A stretch of 64,000 nt of DNA from Sorghum bicolor. Its lineage: Eukaryota > Streptophyta > Magnoliopsida > Poales > Poaceae. The notes under the pieces are model-generated. The model worked only from the letters and a program-made list of their open reading frames with translations. It searched no databases and was not told where the DNA came from. Positions 1-34,757 of this stretch are shown here, piece after piece. Numbering within the stretch: position 1 is the first letter of the stretch; every line of letters begins with the position of its first letter. The position numbers were made by a program, and so were the translations under genes. The stretch lies in contig NC_012873.2 of assembly GCF_000003195.3 (NCBI RefSeq), forward strand, positions 4,115,894 through 4,179,893, given 5' to 3'.

Positions 1-600
1 TCATGTCGCTTCCCTCAGCAGGCCGCCGCCCCTCTCTTCCCCGCTGAAGGTCTAGTCGCCGGGGCAGGCCGCCATCGCCTCCTCCTAGCTCGCCCAGTCC
101 TCTCGTGCTGCTGCTCCACGACTGCTGTTGCTCCACGATGGCGGCACGTTGCAGCTCCTCCTCGGCGGCGTGCTGCAGCTCCTCCACGGCGGCGCTGCAA
201 CGGTGCACGACGGTGGTGCTCCACTGCGCGTTGTGGCGGCGCGTTCTACTGCTCCCCGCCGGTGCTCTGTTGCACGCGCCGACGGCGTGCGACTGCTGTT
301 CGACGGCGAGGCGCGCGGCCAGCGAGCACGGGATGGCACGGTGGGCTGCCGTGCTCATCGGCACGGCACGGCACGCCTAACCGGCCATAGGGCCGTGCCT
401 AGGCCGAGGTCTTGGCACGGCGGCACTATCAAGCACGGCACGGCAGTGCCGCTGTGCCCCGTCGTACCGTGCTTGGCCGTGCCCGTGCCAGTGCCGTACA
501 GTGCGGCCCGGCTGGCCATCTTATGGTACACAGCTTGCTCGGCATACCTGACACAATTTATAGGTGCCGTACTCAGATTTTGACAAGTTAATTTAGAGAA
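1..600. repeat. GC-rich repetitive stretch of unknown identity
   Basis: The first 330 bases are a GC-rich, low-complexity stretch in which open frames exist on both strands but none shows a recognisable domain. From about 330 to 520 the motifs GCACGG and its complement CCGTGC recur many times in both orientations. Such dense short inverted motifs resemble the subterminal regions of hAT-like transposons, but I cannot find both ends or a target duplication. It could equally be the edge of a larger element cut by the window. Confidence 0.35.
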
Positions 601-689
601 GTTGGACACTTCCAACTTGCTAGTTCTTTGCATGGCTAGCGATACGAAATTGACTTTGGACGGTTGATCGACTAGCAGCTCGCGTTTGG

Positions 690-1145
690 CCTAACAAACA
701 ATATTGTCCCCCTTTGTGGAGCCACAGGTGAATCAATCATCCATCTTTTCGCCTGCTGTAGATATACAAAACAGAGATGAGAAGCAATACGCTGAAGACA
801 TGCACGACATAGACTCGGTGCTAAAATGGTGGCACACGGTGTGTTCCATGTAAAGCAGTAAGATCGTTGATGCTTATTATCACTTAGGAGCTTTGGAGAG
901 AGCGGAATACACAGATTTTCGAGCATCAACATATAAATCATCGGCGACGTTGATTGCAAAGATCAACGAAGAGGCTAAGACTATGTTGTAGTACGGGAGC
1001 CAAGTGACTAACAGAAATTTTGCCTTTGGTTTAGGCTGGCCATTTGCCTCTTTTGCTCGGCCTTTATTGTTTTTACGCTCTGCTTGAACTTTGCCTCTTT
1101 TCTCTCCTCTATGTATCTATCTATCAATTTTTGGGGGAAAAAACA
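690..1145 (+). mobile_element. Decayed LINE 3' end (zf-RVT region and tail)
   Basis: Translation around 700-770 gives a CPLCG-like start followed by GATGESIIHLF and two cysteines, the layout of the zf-RVT zinc-binding segment that ends ORF2 of plant LINEs. Around 860-990 the frame reads LERAEYTDF and LIAKINEEAKTML, like the usual LINE C-terminus (WKERN, then a KDEA-like helix). Frames are interrupted, so it is dead. The tail continues through a T-rich 3' UTR to an A-run near 1138-1145, the likely poly(A) end. Identification rests on motif recall. Confidence 0.6.
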
Positions 1146-1168
1146 AGTGTATTCTGCGGCTACACTAA

Positions 1169-1344
1169 GGTCCTGTTTGGTTCCTCTTGCTAAATTGTAG
1201 CCAGCTAAAATTATTTTAGCTACTCTTGAGTGACTAGTAGGACTAAACTATTGTAGCTCTTTTTAGCCAATGTGTTTGGAACTTTAGCTTCTAAAATAAC
1301 TAAAGTTTAGTTGGCTAAAATTTAGTAAGGAGACAAACACGCCC
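1169..1344. mobile_element. MITE, GTTTGG-type inverted repeat (copy 1)
   Basis: The two ends are imperfect inverted repeats of about 45 bp: GTCCTGTTTGGTTCC at the left and, read on the other strand, GGGCGTGTTTGTCTCC at the right, each followed by CTAAATT and TAGCCA. The interior is rich in TTTTAG and CTAAAA. Related copies lie at 32417-32591 and 51102-51349. I could not settle the target duplication, so the superfamily is open. Confidence 0.7.
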
Positions 1345-1626
1345 AGTACAGCATCGATAAGATTAGTTTGATATATCAGGGCGGCCATGGCCCTTGGTAG
1401 CGCGCGGGCGCTGGCAAGGGCAAACCCCCAAATTTTACAGTCATCGCCAGGCCACAGGTTTGGTTTAGCGCGCGTTCGCTCCACCGTCGACGCACATATG
1501 AGCTAGCTGTTCAGTTCATGTTCTTCCGAAAAATGGTTTTGGCTGCTTCTTCTAAAAACGAACGAACGCTACGTTATATTGAACCACTACGCTGCATGCT
1601 GATGAAAACGGAATCGAATTTGCTAG

Positions 1627-2140
1627 CTAGATTCGGCTACTATCACTGTCAGTCAAGCAGGACAAGGATGACGACGAAGGCGAGACGGCGGCGACGACCC
1701 CGCGCTGGCGCCTCCCCTCCCGCCGCCGCCGCCGCCGCTGCAGGAACCACTCCATCGACCTCCTCATCGACAGGCCCGCCGCCGCGCCGTCGCCGGACGC
1801 CCCCTCGTCCTCCTCCTCCGCCGTCGCTCGCCTCGCCACGCGCAGGATCGCCATCCCCTGCGGACATTATATATATAATAACTTGTGGTCAGGTAAACTG
1901 ATGACACAAGTGCTTGATTGAACTACGTACTGATCACACGACGGTCGGCAAAGCAATTAAGCAAACACACCAACCATGGCGAGGGTGCGTACCGAAAATT
2001 GGGGTACGTACGCAGTTACGCACCTGGAGCTGGAGTTCCGTGGCGGTGCCACCCTGCTTCAGCTCGCCCGTCGCGCGGCACCACCGGGGTGGCGGCGGCG
2101 CGGGGCGTCCGAGGCTCAGCTCCGTGTCGGAGCGCGGCAT
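1627..2140 (-). CDS. Small protein with EAR-like and Jas-like motifs (JAZ8/JAZ13-like candidate)
   Basis: Two exons join in frame: 2140-2024 (39 codons, donor CCAG|GTGCGT) and 1857-1627 (77 codons with stop, acceptor CCGCAG), giving 115 residues. The N-terminus reads MPRSDTELSLGRP, containing an LxL EAR-like repressor motif; exon 1 ends ELQLQ. Near residue 75 the sequence SMRRSMEWFLQRRRRRR resembles the Jas degron core (SLxxFLxKRxxR) of jasmonate ZIM-domain repressors, especially the short types such as JAZ8 and JAZ13. A TIFY motif is not visible and the C-terminal PY is absent, so it is either a TIFY-less relative or a chance match. A TATATA on the minus strand at 2280-2275 sits about 135 bp upstream of the ATG. 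If real, it would act in the nucleus in jasmonate repression; that is inference. Confidence 0.45.
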
Positions 2141-2274
2141 GGTCGACACTCGACAAGGCAACGACTAGGCCTGTCGCTATCCCAAGCTCTAGCTGGAGGA
2201 GGTTGGACGCAGAGCTAGCGGCCGGCCGGAGATGGATGATGTCGATGATATGATGGAGAAAGCCCGCCGCTGAA

Positions 2275-2280
2275 TATATA
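2275..2280 (-). promoter_or_regulatory. TATA box of the small EAR/Jas-like gene
   Basis: TATATA on the minus strand, followed by a GC-rich leader and the ATG at 2140. Spacing fits a start of transcription near 2245. Confidence 0.45.
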
Positions 2281-2814
2281 GCGCCGGCCGGCGGAGGTCA
2301 TCGGCGTGTGTGGGGGGCCACGCATCGCACGCACGCAGCGGTGGATCCTGTCCTGTACGTGTGCGCTTTTTTGGGGCCGGACGGGTGTCCAGTTGGTTGC
2401 ACACGGTTTCACGCCCCCACACACACCACACACCACACGCCGTGACACCTGGCAAAATTGCTCGATTAACACGGTACAAGGACTTTTATTTGGCTGGGTG
2501 ATTTGATTGAGAGATTAATAATAACCTCTTCGATCGAGTCCGAGGTGTGTGGGCCAGAGGCACGAGGAACTCATGTATTAGCAGCCATATATCCTACGTG
2601 TGGAGATGAGTTGGCCGGCCGCCGGAGTCGCGCCGCGCCGCGCGCCTGTCATCAGCTAGTAGCTCCCATTTTACATGTGCTGTTTTTTCTCGGATGCATG
2701 CGTGCATGATCCGTCCGTGTGACCGCGTGTGCGTGTGCGTGTGCGTGATGAAGAAGGCCTGCACACAGCTCGATTATCGGCCGGCTTTCCCCACGCACGT
2801 GATCTTTGGTAGTT
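2281..2814. other. Promoter-side spacer without a visible gene
   Basis: Upstream sequence of the small minus-strand gene. It holds a short GTGTGC repeat near 2727-2748 and no supported coding region. Confidence 0.4.
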
Positions 2815-3171
2815 ATAGAGTGTGTTTGGTTCCTATACTAGACCTAGCCAGACGCCCAGACTTATATAATATAAGTTGGGCTTGTTTGGATATCTGCTTG
2901 GCCTGTTAGCCACGCTACTGCAAGCCAGATTGGGGGGATTTGGGTGGCATCCTGAAAACGGCCGATTCGACCATTCTCTCGAAGCCTGGCTTATGCTCGC
3001 GATGTGGATGAGTTCTCTCACCTTCTCCGTACCCCACCGGCCACCACGCCTCCATCGCATCCCGCCGCTCGAGCTCAACGTCTCCATCCCGTCGCCCAAG
3101 CTCGTCGGAGCCACCCGCATCCCGCCGCTCTCTCCACGCTCGCCGTGCTGACGTACCTGGTCCTATACCCA

Positions 3172-3540
3172 GGCCGCGTGCTGGGTCCCATCCCATCAGG
3201 CCTCGGCGCGGATCTCCTCCGCCTCCTCGTTGGCGGAGAACCAGCTGACGGGCGCTGTGCCGCCCTCCCTCGCGGGGCTACCCAACCTCCACACGCTCGA
3301 CCTCGGGGTAACCGCCTCGACGGCAACGTACCGCCTAGGCTGCTCCTACCCGACTCGCCTAGCCTCAAGGTGCTCATCCTTGCCAACAACGGCGGGATCT
3401 CCGGGGAGATTTCCGACGGGTTCGCGAGCTCCGGGCTGTTCCACGTCGACCTCGCGAGGAACGCGCTCGCTGGGGGGATTACCGCCGCTGTCGGCCACGT
3501 TATGGTACTTCTCCCTCGCCAAGATCGGAGTCGTCTTCAC
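3172..3540 (+). pseudogene. Broken leucine-rich-repeat gene fragment
   Basis: Reading the plus strand with frame changes near 3230, 3308 and 3480 recovers consecutive LRR units: GPIPSGL, then AENQLTGAVPPSLAGL, LHTLDLG, GNRLDGNVPPRL, LKVLILANN, GGISGEISDGF and LFHVDLARNALAG. The spacing of L/N/G/P residues fits plant extracellular LRR proteins (receptor-like proteins or PII-2-like). No single frame covers it, there is no start, signal peptide or transmembrane part, so it is a fragment. It lies inside the putative capturing transposon. Confidence 0.6.
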
Positions 3541-3827
3541 ATGCGTCATCCCGGGCAACGGCCGCACCCCATCCACCACCTCCGCACGCCAGCACGAGGC
3601 CTCGTCCGCGTCTGCGCCGCCGTGCCCGAGGACGTTCTTCCGGTCCCTCTCCGTGGGCCTCTCACCTCCTCCTCCCGGCGCATCTTCCTCGACGGCGAGG
3701 AGCTCCTAGGAGGTGTGTGGCCCTACTTCCTCAACTACGGGTGGAGCTCCAGGAGCTCCCAGGCCTCACCCTCCCGGCTATCGCCGGGGCGAGCTCACGT
3801 TGCTACCGCTCCCCGCTGCTGCTGGGG

Positions 3828-4388
3828 TCAAAATGTCAATGGGGAACCGATCCCCGATTCCCCGCGGGGAATTCCCCTATTTGGTGATGGGTTTGGGGCA
3901 AAATCTCTCCCCACGGGGAGCTAAATGGGGCAAAATCTATCCCCGTCGAGTTTCGCGGGGGTGGGTCTGGTGTGCCTCCCCCCGTCCCCGTTCCCCATGG
4001 AGACCCGATAATAATAAACATATGCTCGATGTTTGGATTCTTAGTTGCTATTTCTAATTGATGAATCACTTGTGGTGAATGTATGAACAATGTGATTGTT
4101 TCTGTGTTGTTATGAACTATGCAGTAGGCAATTATGGACAAATGGCTGTTATTTGCATGTGAATTATTGGATATTTGCTGCTGTTTATGTAAGTGATTTG
4201 TTGTTGTTTATATAATTGACGCGGAGACAGGGATCCCCGCGGGGATTTAATCCCCGAGCGGGGACGGGGATGGGGCAGAAGTTCTCCCCGTGACCCTTCA
4301 CGGGGACGGGGATGGGGGAGAATTTGCCCCCGCGGGGACGGGTTTGGGGCAGTAACCTCCGACGGGGAATTCCCCGTTGACATCCCTA
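3828..4388. mobile_element. Non-autonomous hAT element with 8-bp target duplication
   Basis: The 561-bp insert is flanked by perfect 8-bp direct repeats TGCTGGGG at 3820-3827 and 4389-4396, the hallmark of hAT insertion. Its ends are inverted: ATGTCAATGGGGAA on the left against ATGTCAACGGGGAATTCC read from the right. Subterminal regions are packed with CGGGGA / TCCCCG motifs in both directions (3840-3970 and 4225-4375), while the middle is AT-rich and non-coding. It interrupts the captured GC-rich sequence, so it is younger than it. Confidence 0.85.
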
Positions 4389-4771
4389 TGCTGGGGTGGG
4401 CAACGCTGCCAGGAGGGCACGCCGCTCCCCCACGCCATCAGGGCCTCATCTGGCTTGAAGGCCACACAACTTGCCCAAGTCCCCTGGCCCTGGCTCCATC
4501 TCCCCCTCTCTGGATCCACCGTCTGTGTTCGTGGCCGGAGGTGCTGCAGTCACGACCATGTCAAAGGCTAGGAGCAGCACAACCATGGGCGGCCATGGGA
4601 GCTCCACCGTGCAATCCTCACCGTTATCGTCATCTTCGAGCTCAGCATCGGTCCAGGTTCCAACCACTCGCCGAGCATGCCCACCATCTGTTCGATCAAG
4701 GTCCTCAAAGGGGTAAACTTACCACTTAAAGGAAGAGGTAATTGTATGCAAACTAGAACAGACAACCAAAC

Positions 4772-4829
4772 ACACTGATTCGTAGCTAGACTTAGCTAAT
4801 ACACTGATTCGTAGCTAGACTTAGCTAAT
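4772..4829. repeat. 29-bp tandem duplication
   Basis: Two identical 29-bp units, 4772-4800 and 4801-4829, each starting ACACTGATTCGTAGC. Confidence 0.85.
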
Positions 4830-4911
4830 ACAGGTAACCAAACATGTGCTGCTTGCATTGACTAAAACTGGCTAAAGTTGACCTATCTTGATTTTACTAG
4901 CCAGGCTTATA

Positions 4912-5153
4912 GGCCTTGTTTAGTTCCAAAATATTTTCCAAAATCGACAATGTAGCACTTTCGTTTGTATTTGACAAAAATTATCCAACCATGGACTAAC
5001 TAGGCTCAAAAGATTCGTCTCGTCAATTTCGACCAAACTGTGCAATTAGTTTTATTTTCATCTATATTTAATACTCTATGCATGCGTCTAAAGATTCGAT
5101 GTGACGAGAAATCTGAAAAATTTTGTAAATTTTTTTGGGAACTAAACAAGGCC
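4912..5153. mobile_element. Tourist-like MITE, family B copy 1
   Basis: Termini GGCCTTGTTTAGTTCC and GGAACTAAACAAGGCC form the family's inverted repeat; the interior has the shared landmarks GTAGCACTTTCGTTTG, AAAAGATTCGTCTCG and GATTCGATGTGACG. It sits inside the right end of the putative capturing transposon. Confidence 0.85.
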
Positions 5154-5320
5154 ATGATATCAACCAAACACTCCTATAGCGTCCGCCGTCGGGCCAACCA
5201 TCGAAGATTCCAAACGTAGGGTTGCCATGCTAATGCTATACTGTACATTCAATCCAATATAATGCATCATCAATGCATGCAGCAGCGTCTTATCTGAGTA
5301 TATATCTCGCTATATATTTA

Positions 5321-5553
5321 GGCTTTGTTTAGTTACAATTTTTTTTAATGGACACGGTAGTACTTTCGTTTGTATTTAATAAGTATTGTCTAATCATAGA
5401 CTAATTAGGCTTAAAAGATTCGTCTCGTAAATTATAGACAAACTGTATAATTAGTTATTTTTTTATCTATATTTGATACTCTATACATGTGCCGTAAGAT
5501 TTGATGTGACGAAGAATCTAAAAAATTTTACAAAATTTAGAATTAAACAAGGC
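5321..5553. mobile_element. Tourist-like MITE, family B copy 2 (TTA duplication)
   Basis: Same interior landmarks as copy 1 but more diverged. It is flanked on both sides by TTA, the 3-bp target duplication typical of PIF/Harbinger (Tourist) elements. Confidence 0.85.
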
Positions 5554-7738
5554 GTTAGGCAAAGGCAGGCGGGCGAAGGCATGCATGTGCCACGACTCAC
5601 GCCCATGTGCCCCCATCACAGGTCAGGCACGCCAAAGATACAGCAGCAGTTCCAGTCTCGGATGCACGCGGCGTGACCGACCTTGTGGTCAAGTCGGTAG
5701 GAAACGTAAGGACGGAAATCTAGATCGTTATATGCAGTGGCGGAGCGTCCTCGGCACATCCTTGATCGTTCCACTAATCGGTCCAAAAGGAGAATGCAAA
5801 ACTCCAGCTAACACGTAAGAGTGAAACGATCAATCCACTAATCGGTAAACCGTTTTTATTGTAATCCATGGGAATCTGGTGATAAACAATACCATGGTGA
5901 GTAAATTTCACAGACATGCCAGTATTTTAGACCAATAATCGTCACAACTTCACAAGCCTACATACTTTGTGCTCAATTAACAATTCACCACTATTTTAAG
6001 CCACCTTCTCATAAAACGACTATTTCCCTTTTTTCCAAAAAAATATATATATGTAATTCCAGTTTTAAAAAATTATAACCCTTACTTTTCAAGGAGCCAA
6101 CCAATTTTATGTTTACTCAAAACTATATAAAAGAACAGGAACAGAAGTATCAACAGATTAATTATGGATTATATTTTTATATTAAACTTAATTAGAGATA
6201 TAAATGTTAATAATTGTTTCCATGAACACGGTCAAACTTAGAAAAGTTTAACTAATCTTAAACGGGTAATTGTTTTTTTTTTGGAACGCGGGAGTACTTG
6301 GCTATTACACCTTCAGTACAATCCAGACCCACGTGCCAGTGAAAATTAATCAAATTTCAAATTTGGCATGTTAGCCTGACTAGTCATCATGCCTACTCCT
6401 TTCGTCCTAAAATAATTGTTGTTTTAGATTTTTTATGTCGGAAATTTAACTTTGTAGAAAATACATATAACATTTATATCTCCAAATAAATTTGTTAAAA
6501 AAATAGATTCAAAGATTGGGAAAGTTGCAAAAAAAAAGGTTTGTAACTGTTCTTTCAAAATATTGGCACGCTTGTGAAATTGACCCTACCATGTTTGAAC
6601 GATAAATCAACATCAAGTTGTGCAGTTATACAACACAATAGTAGCTTTTCAGTGACAAATTCAGACGGTCCATAAGATTTACGATTATATCTTTTCCAAA
6701 GCTGCACGCCTCCTATTATAAACCCCATCAGTTCCATTTACAATGTTCAGATTATTAGTTACACGTCAGCGACAACCTATGTACCTAAAAATTCTATCTG
6801 GGAAAACTGTGCCTCGCTCTTATCTAGCAAGAATGCCCCCACAAAAAAAGGTTATATTACACCCAAATGCGCCCCCGTTACCAACTAGCTACCACCCTAC
6901 AAATCTCGAGTATCATATGAAGGTCCTATCCCCTTGCTCCGTCTTGAACATGAAACATAAATCTACTTTAATTTCCATAGTATATGTGTTTTGCAGTTAG
7001 AAGATTTATCCTCTTGATTGTGATCGGCACATGCCTTCTTCAGAATGCTAAACTCAATCTGATGCCATATGTACATTTATACATGAGTTATAGAATCTTC
7101 TCTTTTACAATTATTGCCGATAGATAACCTGCAGAATTTTATAAAGATTCATCAATATTCCTAGCCAAAAAAAAAAAAGAGTTGAACCAGTCACAGACAT
7201 CGATGCACACCACAACAAATCTCTTGGTCACAAACATCAATGCATTAGATGGTATGATAGCAATACACATAGCGAAATTGGTAAACATTGCAGAAACCAA
7301 ACTTGTATGTCATATCTGGTAGTTAAGCATTTCACAAGTCACTGGATTTGAATATAGTCAAAGGTCAGAACAGTGCATTGTTTATATATGATACCTACAT
7401 TTAGGGAAAATGATGACTCACCTACAGTAATTGTATCTCTCCAATAAAAACTGTACTAGTTTCAACTAGCTAAGCATAGTCTTACTACAAGTACTCATAA
7501 GCACAAAAACCAAACATATAGACAACCAAGCATTCAAGTTAATGTCCAGAAAAGATGGATACCTTAGGGTTCTTGAAGAACTAAAAATGCGCGATGAACA
7601 CTATACAAAATCGGAGAGCTACAAAACAAATGGAGGAAACAAAGCGATCGTAGTAAAAGGTACATAGATGAGAACATGACTCACCTCTATTTGAAACATG
7701 CAGCAAGCAGTTCTGGTACTGTTTTCATCTATATACCA
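5554..7738. other. AT-rich spacer downstream of BCHB
   Basis: No supported gene. The part next to 7738 must contain the 3' UTR of the minus-strand BCHB gene. Near 6396-6517 the start of a Stowaway-like element is visible (CTCCTTTCGTCCTAAAATAA) without a clear other end. Short open frames here have no domain or codon bias of note. Confidence 0.5.
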
Positions 7739-31927
<24,189 letters not shown>

Positions 31928-32416
31928 CGCCCCCGATCCGGCGCTAGCAGCAGCGGCGGCGGCAGTGGCAACAGCGCATCACCGCCGCGGCGAAGACGAC
32001 GGCGACGGCGACGGCGACGCGACAGCCCGCAGGATTCGGTTCGAATCCAATCCAGCCCAGCCCGATCCCCAGGTAGTGACAGAAGTGGAGACGGCGAGAT
32101 CGCGTGAGGGGAATTGCAACAGGATAAAATGTTCCGGTCGGTTTTCTTCTTCCAGCGAGCGAGGTTTTTTTTTTTAATTAACAGTCAGATCGAGGAGTGC
32201 GAGGGGAGAGGAGGGATCTGGAGAGAAGTTTAGGGAGAAAATTGCAAAATAACTATACTGTTTATAGGGGCTTTTGTGACAAAATCCCGTTACGATGGGC
32301 TGGGCCGGCAGACTTCTTTTCCTCTTTGCTCTTTGGTGCTGAAAACCTCCCAATAATTTCTTTGTCGGAATGAGAGTTGACCCGGCCGTTGCGGGCGGGT
32401 GTCACTGATCAACTGT

Positions 32417-32591
32417 GGTGCTCTTTGGTTTGTCTTCTAAATTTTAACCGGCTAAAATTATTTTAGTTACTTTTATATAAATAATTAATAAAACTAAACT
32501 ATTTTAGTTTTTTTAATATAGTTAAAATTTTAACTACTAAAATAATTAAAATTTAGCTAGTTAAAACTTAATCAGGGAAACCAAACATCCC
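32417..32591. mobile_element. MITE, GTTTGG-type inverted repeat (copy 2)
   Basis: Ends GGTGCTCTTTGGTTTGTC and, from the right, GGGATGTTTGGTTTCC, with the AAATTTTAACCGGCTAAAAT arm complementary to ATTTAGCTAGTTAAAACTTA. Lies about 490 bp upstream of the BCHB start codon, in its promoter region. Confidence 0.7.
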
Positions 32592-32748
32592 AACTTAAAG
32601 TTGGGGTCCCCTTTCGCCCAAACGTGAGCCTATGGATGACCCATTTTCATCTTTTCACCTTGCCAAATGGCCCACGTGTTAAATCCATGTGTATATATAT
32701 TTATTTCCGATGAATTGTTGATCCTCTGTTTTTAGTTATATATATATA

Positions 32749-32790
32749 CTAGCAAATATACCCGTGCTTTGCAACGGAAGAAAAACATCA
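32749..32790 (-). mobile_element. Helitron 3' terminus
   Basis: On the minus strand the sequence runs CCGTTGCAAAGCACGG, a small hairpin, then about ten bases, then CTAG at 32752-32749, followed by T. This matches the grass Helitron 3' consensus as I know it (CGT..AA.GCACG, spacer, CTAG|T). The element should extend toward higher coordinates; I could not find a convincing TC 5' end, so only the terminus is annotated. Confidence 0.7.
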
Positions 32791-33134
32791 AATGACCTTA
32801 GAAAGTGATGACATAATGTTACATATCTATTTATATTTATCATTTTTATAAAATTTAAAGTCCATAATTTATTTTATTGATAACCATAACATCTATGGTA
32901 TTAGATAGTTAATATTTATAATATATATATAGCTTGAAGACATATTTATTTAATAATAAAAATAGAAAATAGTTAAACCTTATCTCACTCTAATATTACC
33001 TCTTAATATACCTCAGTATTATATTAAAACATGAGAAGTTTGATGCTAGCATTATTTTTTATTTAGAATAGGATTGCTATGAAATATGAATCAAGCATCA
33101 CATTAAATAGGCTACCATAAAATTTTTATAATAA

Positions 33135-33468
33135 TTGGAGCAAGATAACTACAATTTTAATTTTACACTAAAAAGCATAGGCAAGCATTTCCAACAAAAA
33201 AAGTGTACTAAAATTTGTGATATTTTTTGTTTACTGCATGGATCTACATATGTGGAGCTGAAAAAAATTTGTTTTATAATTTTTAGATTTTTCTATGAAT
33301 TTGGAGCAAGATAACTACAATTTTAATTTTACACTAAAAAGCATAGGCAAGCATTTCCAACAAAAAAAAGTGTACTAAAATTTATGATATTTTTTATTTA
33401 CTGCATAGATCTACGTATGTAGAGCTGAACAAAATTTGTTTTATAATTTTTAGATTTTTCTATGAATT
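33135..33468. repeat. 166-bp tandem duplication
   Basis: Unit 1 (33135-33300) and unit 2 (33301-33468) both start TTGGAGCAAGATAACTAC and end TTTTTCTATGAATT, with about ten point differences. It probably lies within the Helitron body, but that is inference. Confidence 0.85.
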
Positions 33469-33770
33469 AATATGCATTTATCAATTTTCAGCCGATTTAA
33501 AAAATAAAAAAAAAGTAAATTGAAGATTTTGGGAACCCTAGAAAAATGTTTATTTTTTTTCTCTCTTTCTACCGATTCCGGATGGGCTGTCTGCGCCGAC
33601 AGATAGCAGAGGCTATCGGAAAAGTGGGAACCTAGAATGTTTTTTATTTTGTTTTTGCCCTTCTACAAACGTTGGACGAAGGAGGCGACGGATTAGGCAA
33701 ATCGAACGTGAACAGGAGCAGACGGAAGAAAATATAGGGTAGACTCAAATTTTGGCTTTTTATAAATTGG

Positions 33771-34070
33771 ACAATATTTGTCAAATACAAAACAAAGTGC
33801 TATAGTACCCGAAATCCCAAAATTTTGCTAACTGAACAAGATCTTCCTCTGTCCACGAAAGAATCAATTCTTAGAATCTGTATAGTCAAATTTTTAAAAC
33901 AACATCTATGACATAAAATGTGCATCATATAAAAATATATTCTATGATGAATTTAATGACATTAATTTGATACCATAAATCTTAGCATTTTTTTTCTAAA
34001 AATTTGGTCAAAGTTTAAAAAGTTTGACTTAGAATAACTCTAGAAATTGTTTTTCTTTTACGAAGTATGA
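33771..34070. mobile_element. MITE fragments (family B end and a Stowaway-like arm)
   Basis: 33771-33831 matches the end of the family B MITE (GACAATATTTGTCAAATAC, AAAGTGCTATAGTACC). From 33846 to about 34070, ACGAAAGAATCAATTCTTAGA and later GGTCAAAGTTTAAAAAGTTT are typical of Stowaway/Mariner-derived elements. Neither is complete. Confidence 0.45.
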
Positions 34071-34260
34071 CAATCGATCGAGAGTAACAATAAATTGTAA
34101 ATAAATATAGAGAGATCCAGTCTAGAAGAAGAAGAAAGCAAATGTAATTAAATACAGCAGCTAGCAGTAAACATGCAATTAATGCAAAGTATATCCGATC
34201 CAGAGGCCGGAGATCTAGATTCATCAATCAAATAATCAAATGAACGATGCTGATGATGAG

Positions 34261-34530
34261 CTAGACGAGGATGAGCTTGACATAGTTGTCGAAGATGAAG
34301 TCGGCCAGGACCTTGTACACCTTCTCCGTGGGGTGGTAGTTGTCCCAGAAGAGGTAGTCGCCGACGTCCTGACAAACGGCGGAGGACAGACACCGGCCTC
34401 GAGAAGGCCCGTGTCGCAGCATCCTCTGGTGGACTGGATGATTCCGTACCTTTGCGGGTGCATCATCGTAGATGTCTATGAAGACGAGCAGCGGGTCGAG
34501 GCCGACTTGGGGACCGAGCGGCAGAAAAAA
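34261..34530 (-). pseudogene. GDSL esterase/lipase last-exon relic with two frameshifts
   Basis: On the minus strand three frames in turn read LLVFIDIYDD, then RYGIIQSTRGCCDTGLLEAG, then CQDVGDYLFWDNYHPTEKVY and a tail ending KLILV-stop at 34261. These are the C-terminal blocks of plant GDSL lipases, including the catalytic Asp and His of the DxxHP motif, still present. Frame changes lie near 34470 and 34385. No upstream exons with the GDS serine motif are visible nearby, so this is a lone exon of a dead gene. Confidence 0.75.
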
Positions 34531-34757
34531 AATTGGCAGACTGAATTTTTCACAATTTAGTAATAGAGATAGATATATAATGTTTTTGTTTGTTTATTTT
34601 TAAGCGAAGACGACCCCCCTTTTTACTGATATCAATGGGAATACAATAGATCGTTATAGAGTATGACAGATAGAGATAAGAGCGGTAAGAGCGTTTAAGA
34701 TGGCTGCGTGCCTGACTTACAAAAGGAAATTCGCCTGCCTCCAACAGGATATCAGTA

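Larger units (their letters stand above)
2815..5180. mobile_element. Possible gene-capturing transposon (terminal repeats around LRR fragment)
   Basis: The left edge reads ATAGAGTGTGTTTGGTT and the right edge, on the other strand, CTATAGGAGTGTTTGGTT, so the two ends form an inverted repeat of about 18 bp with further GTTTGG motifs inside both ends. The interior is GC-rich, contains a frameshifted LRR gene piece and other coding-like DNA, and has AT-rich subterminal parts with a 29-bp tandem repeat. This is the layout of Pack-type non-autonomous DNA transposons. I could not find a clean target duplication, so the limits and superfamily are uncertain. Confidence 0.35.

Noticed and set aside
128..583. 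151-codon open frame in GC-rich DNA
   Set aside because: Low-complexity, open frames on both strands and no domain; runs into repetitive GCACGG DNA.
5730..5760. CAGTGGCGGAGC, a possible hAT MITE end
   Set aside because: No partner end or 8-bp duplication found nearby.
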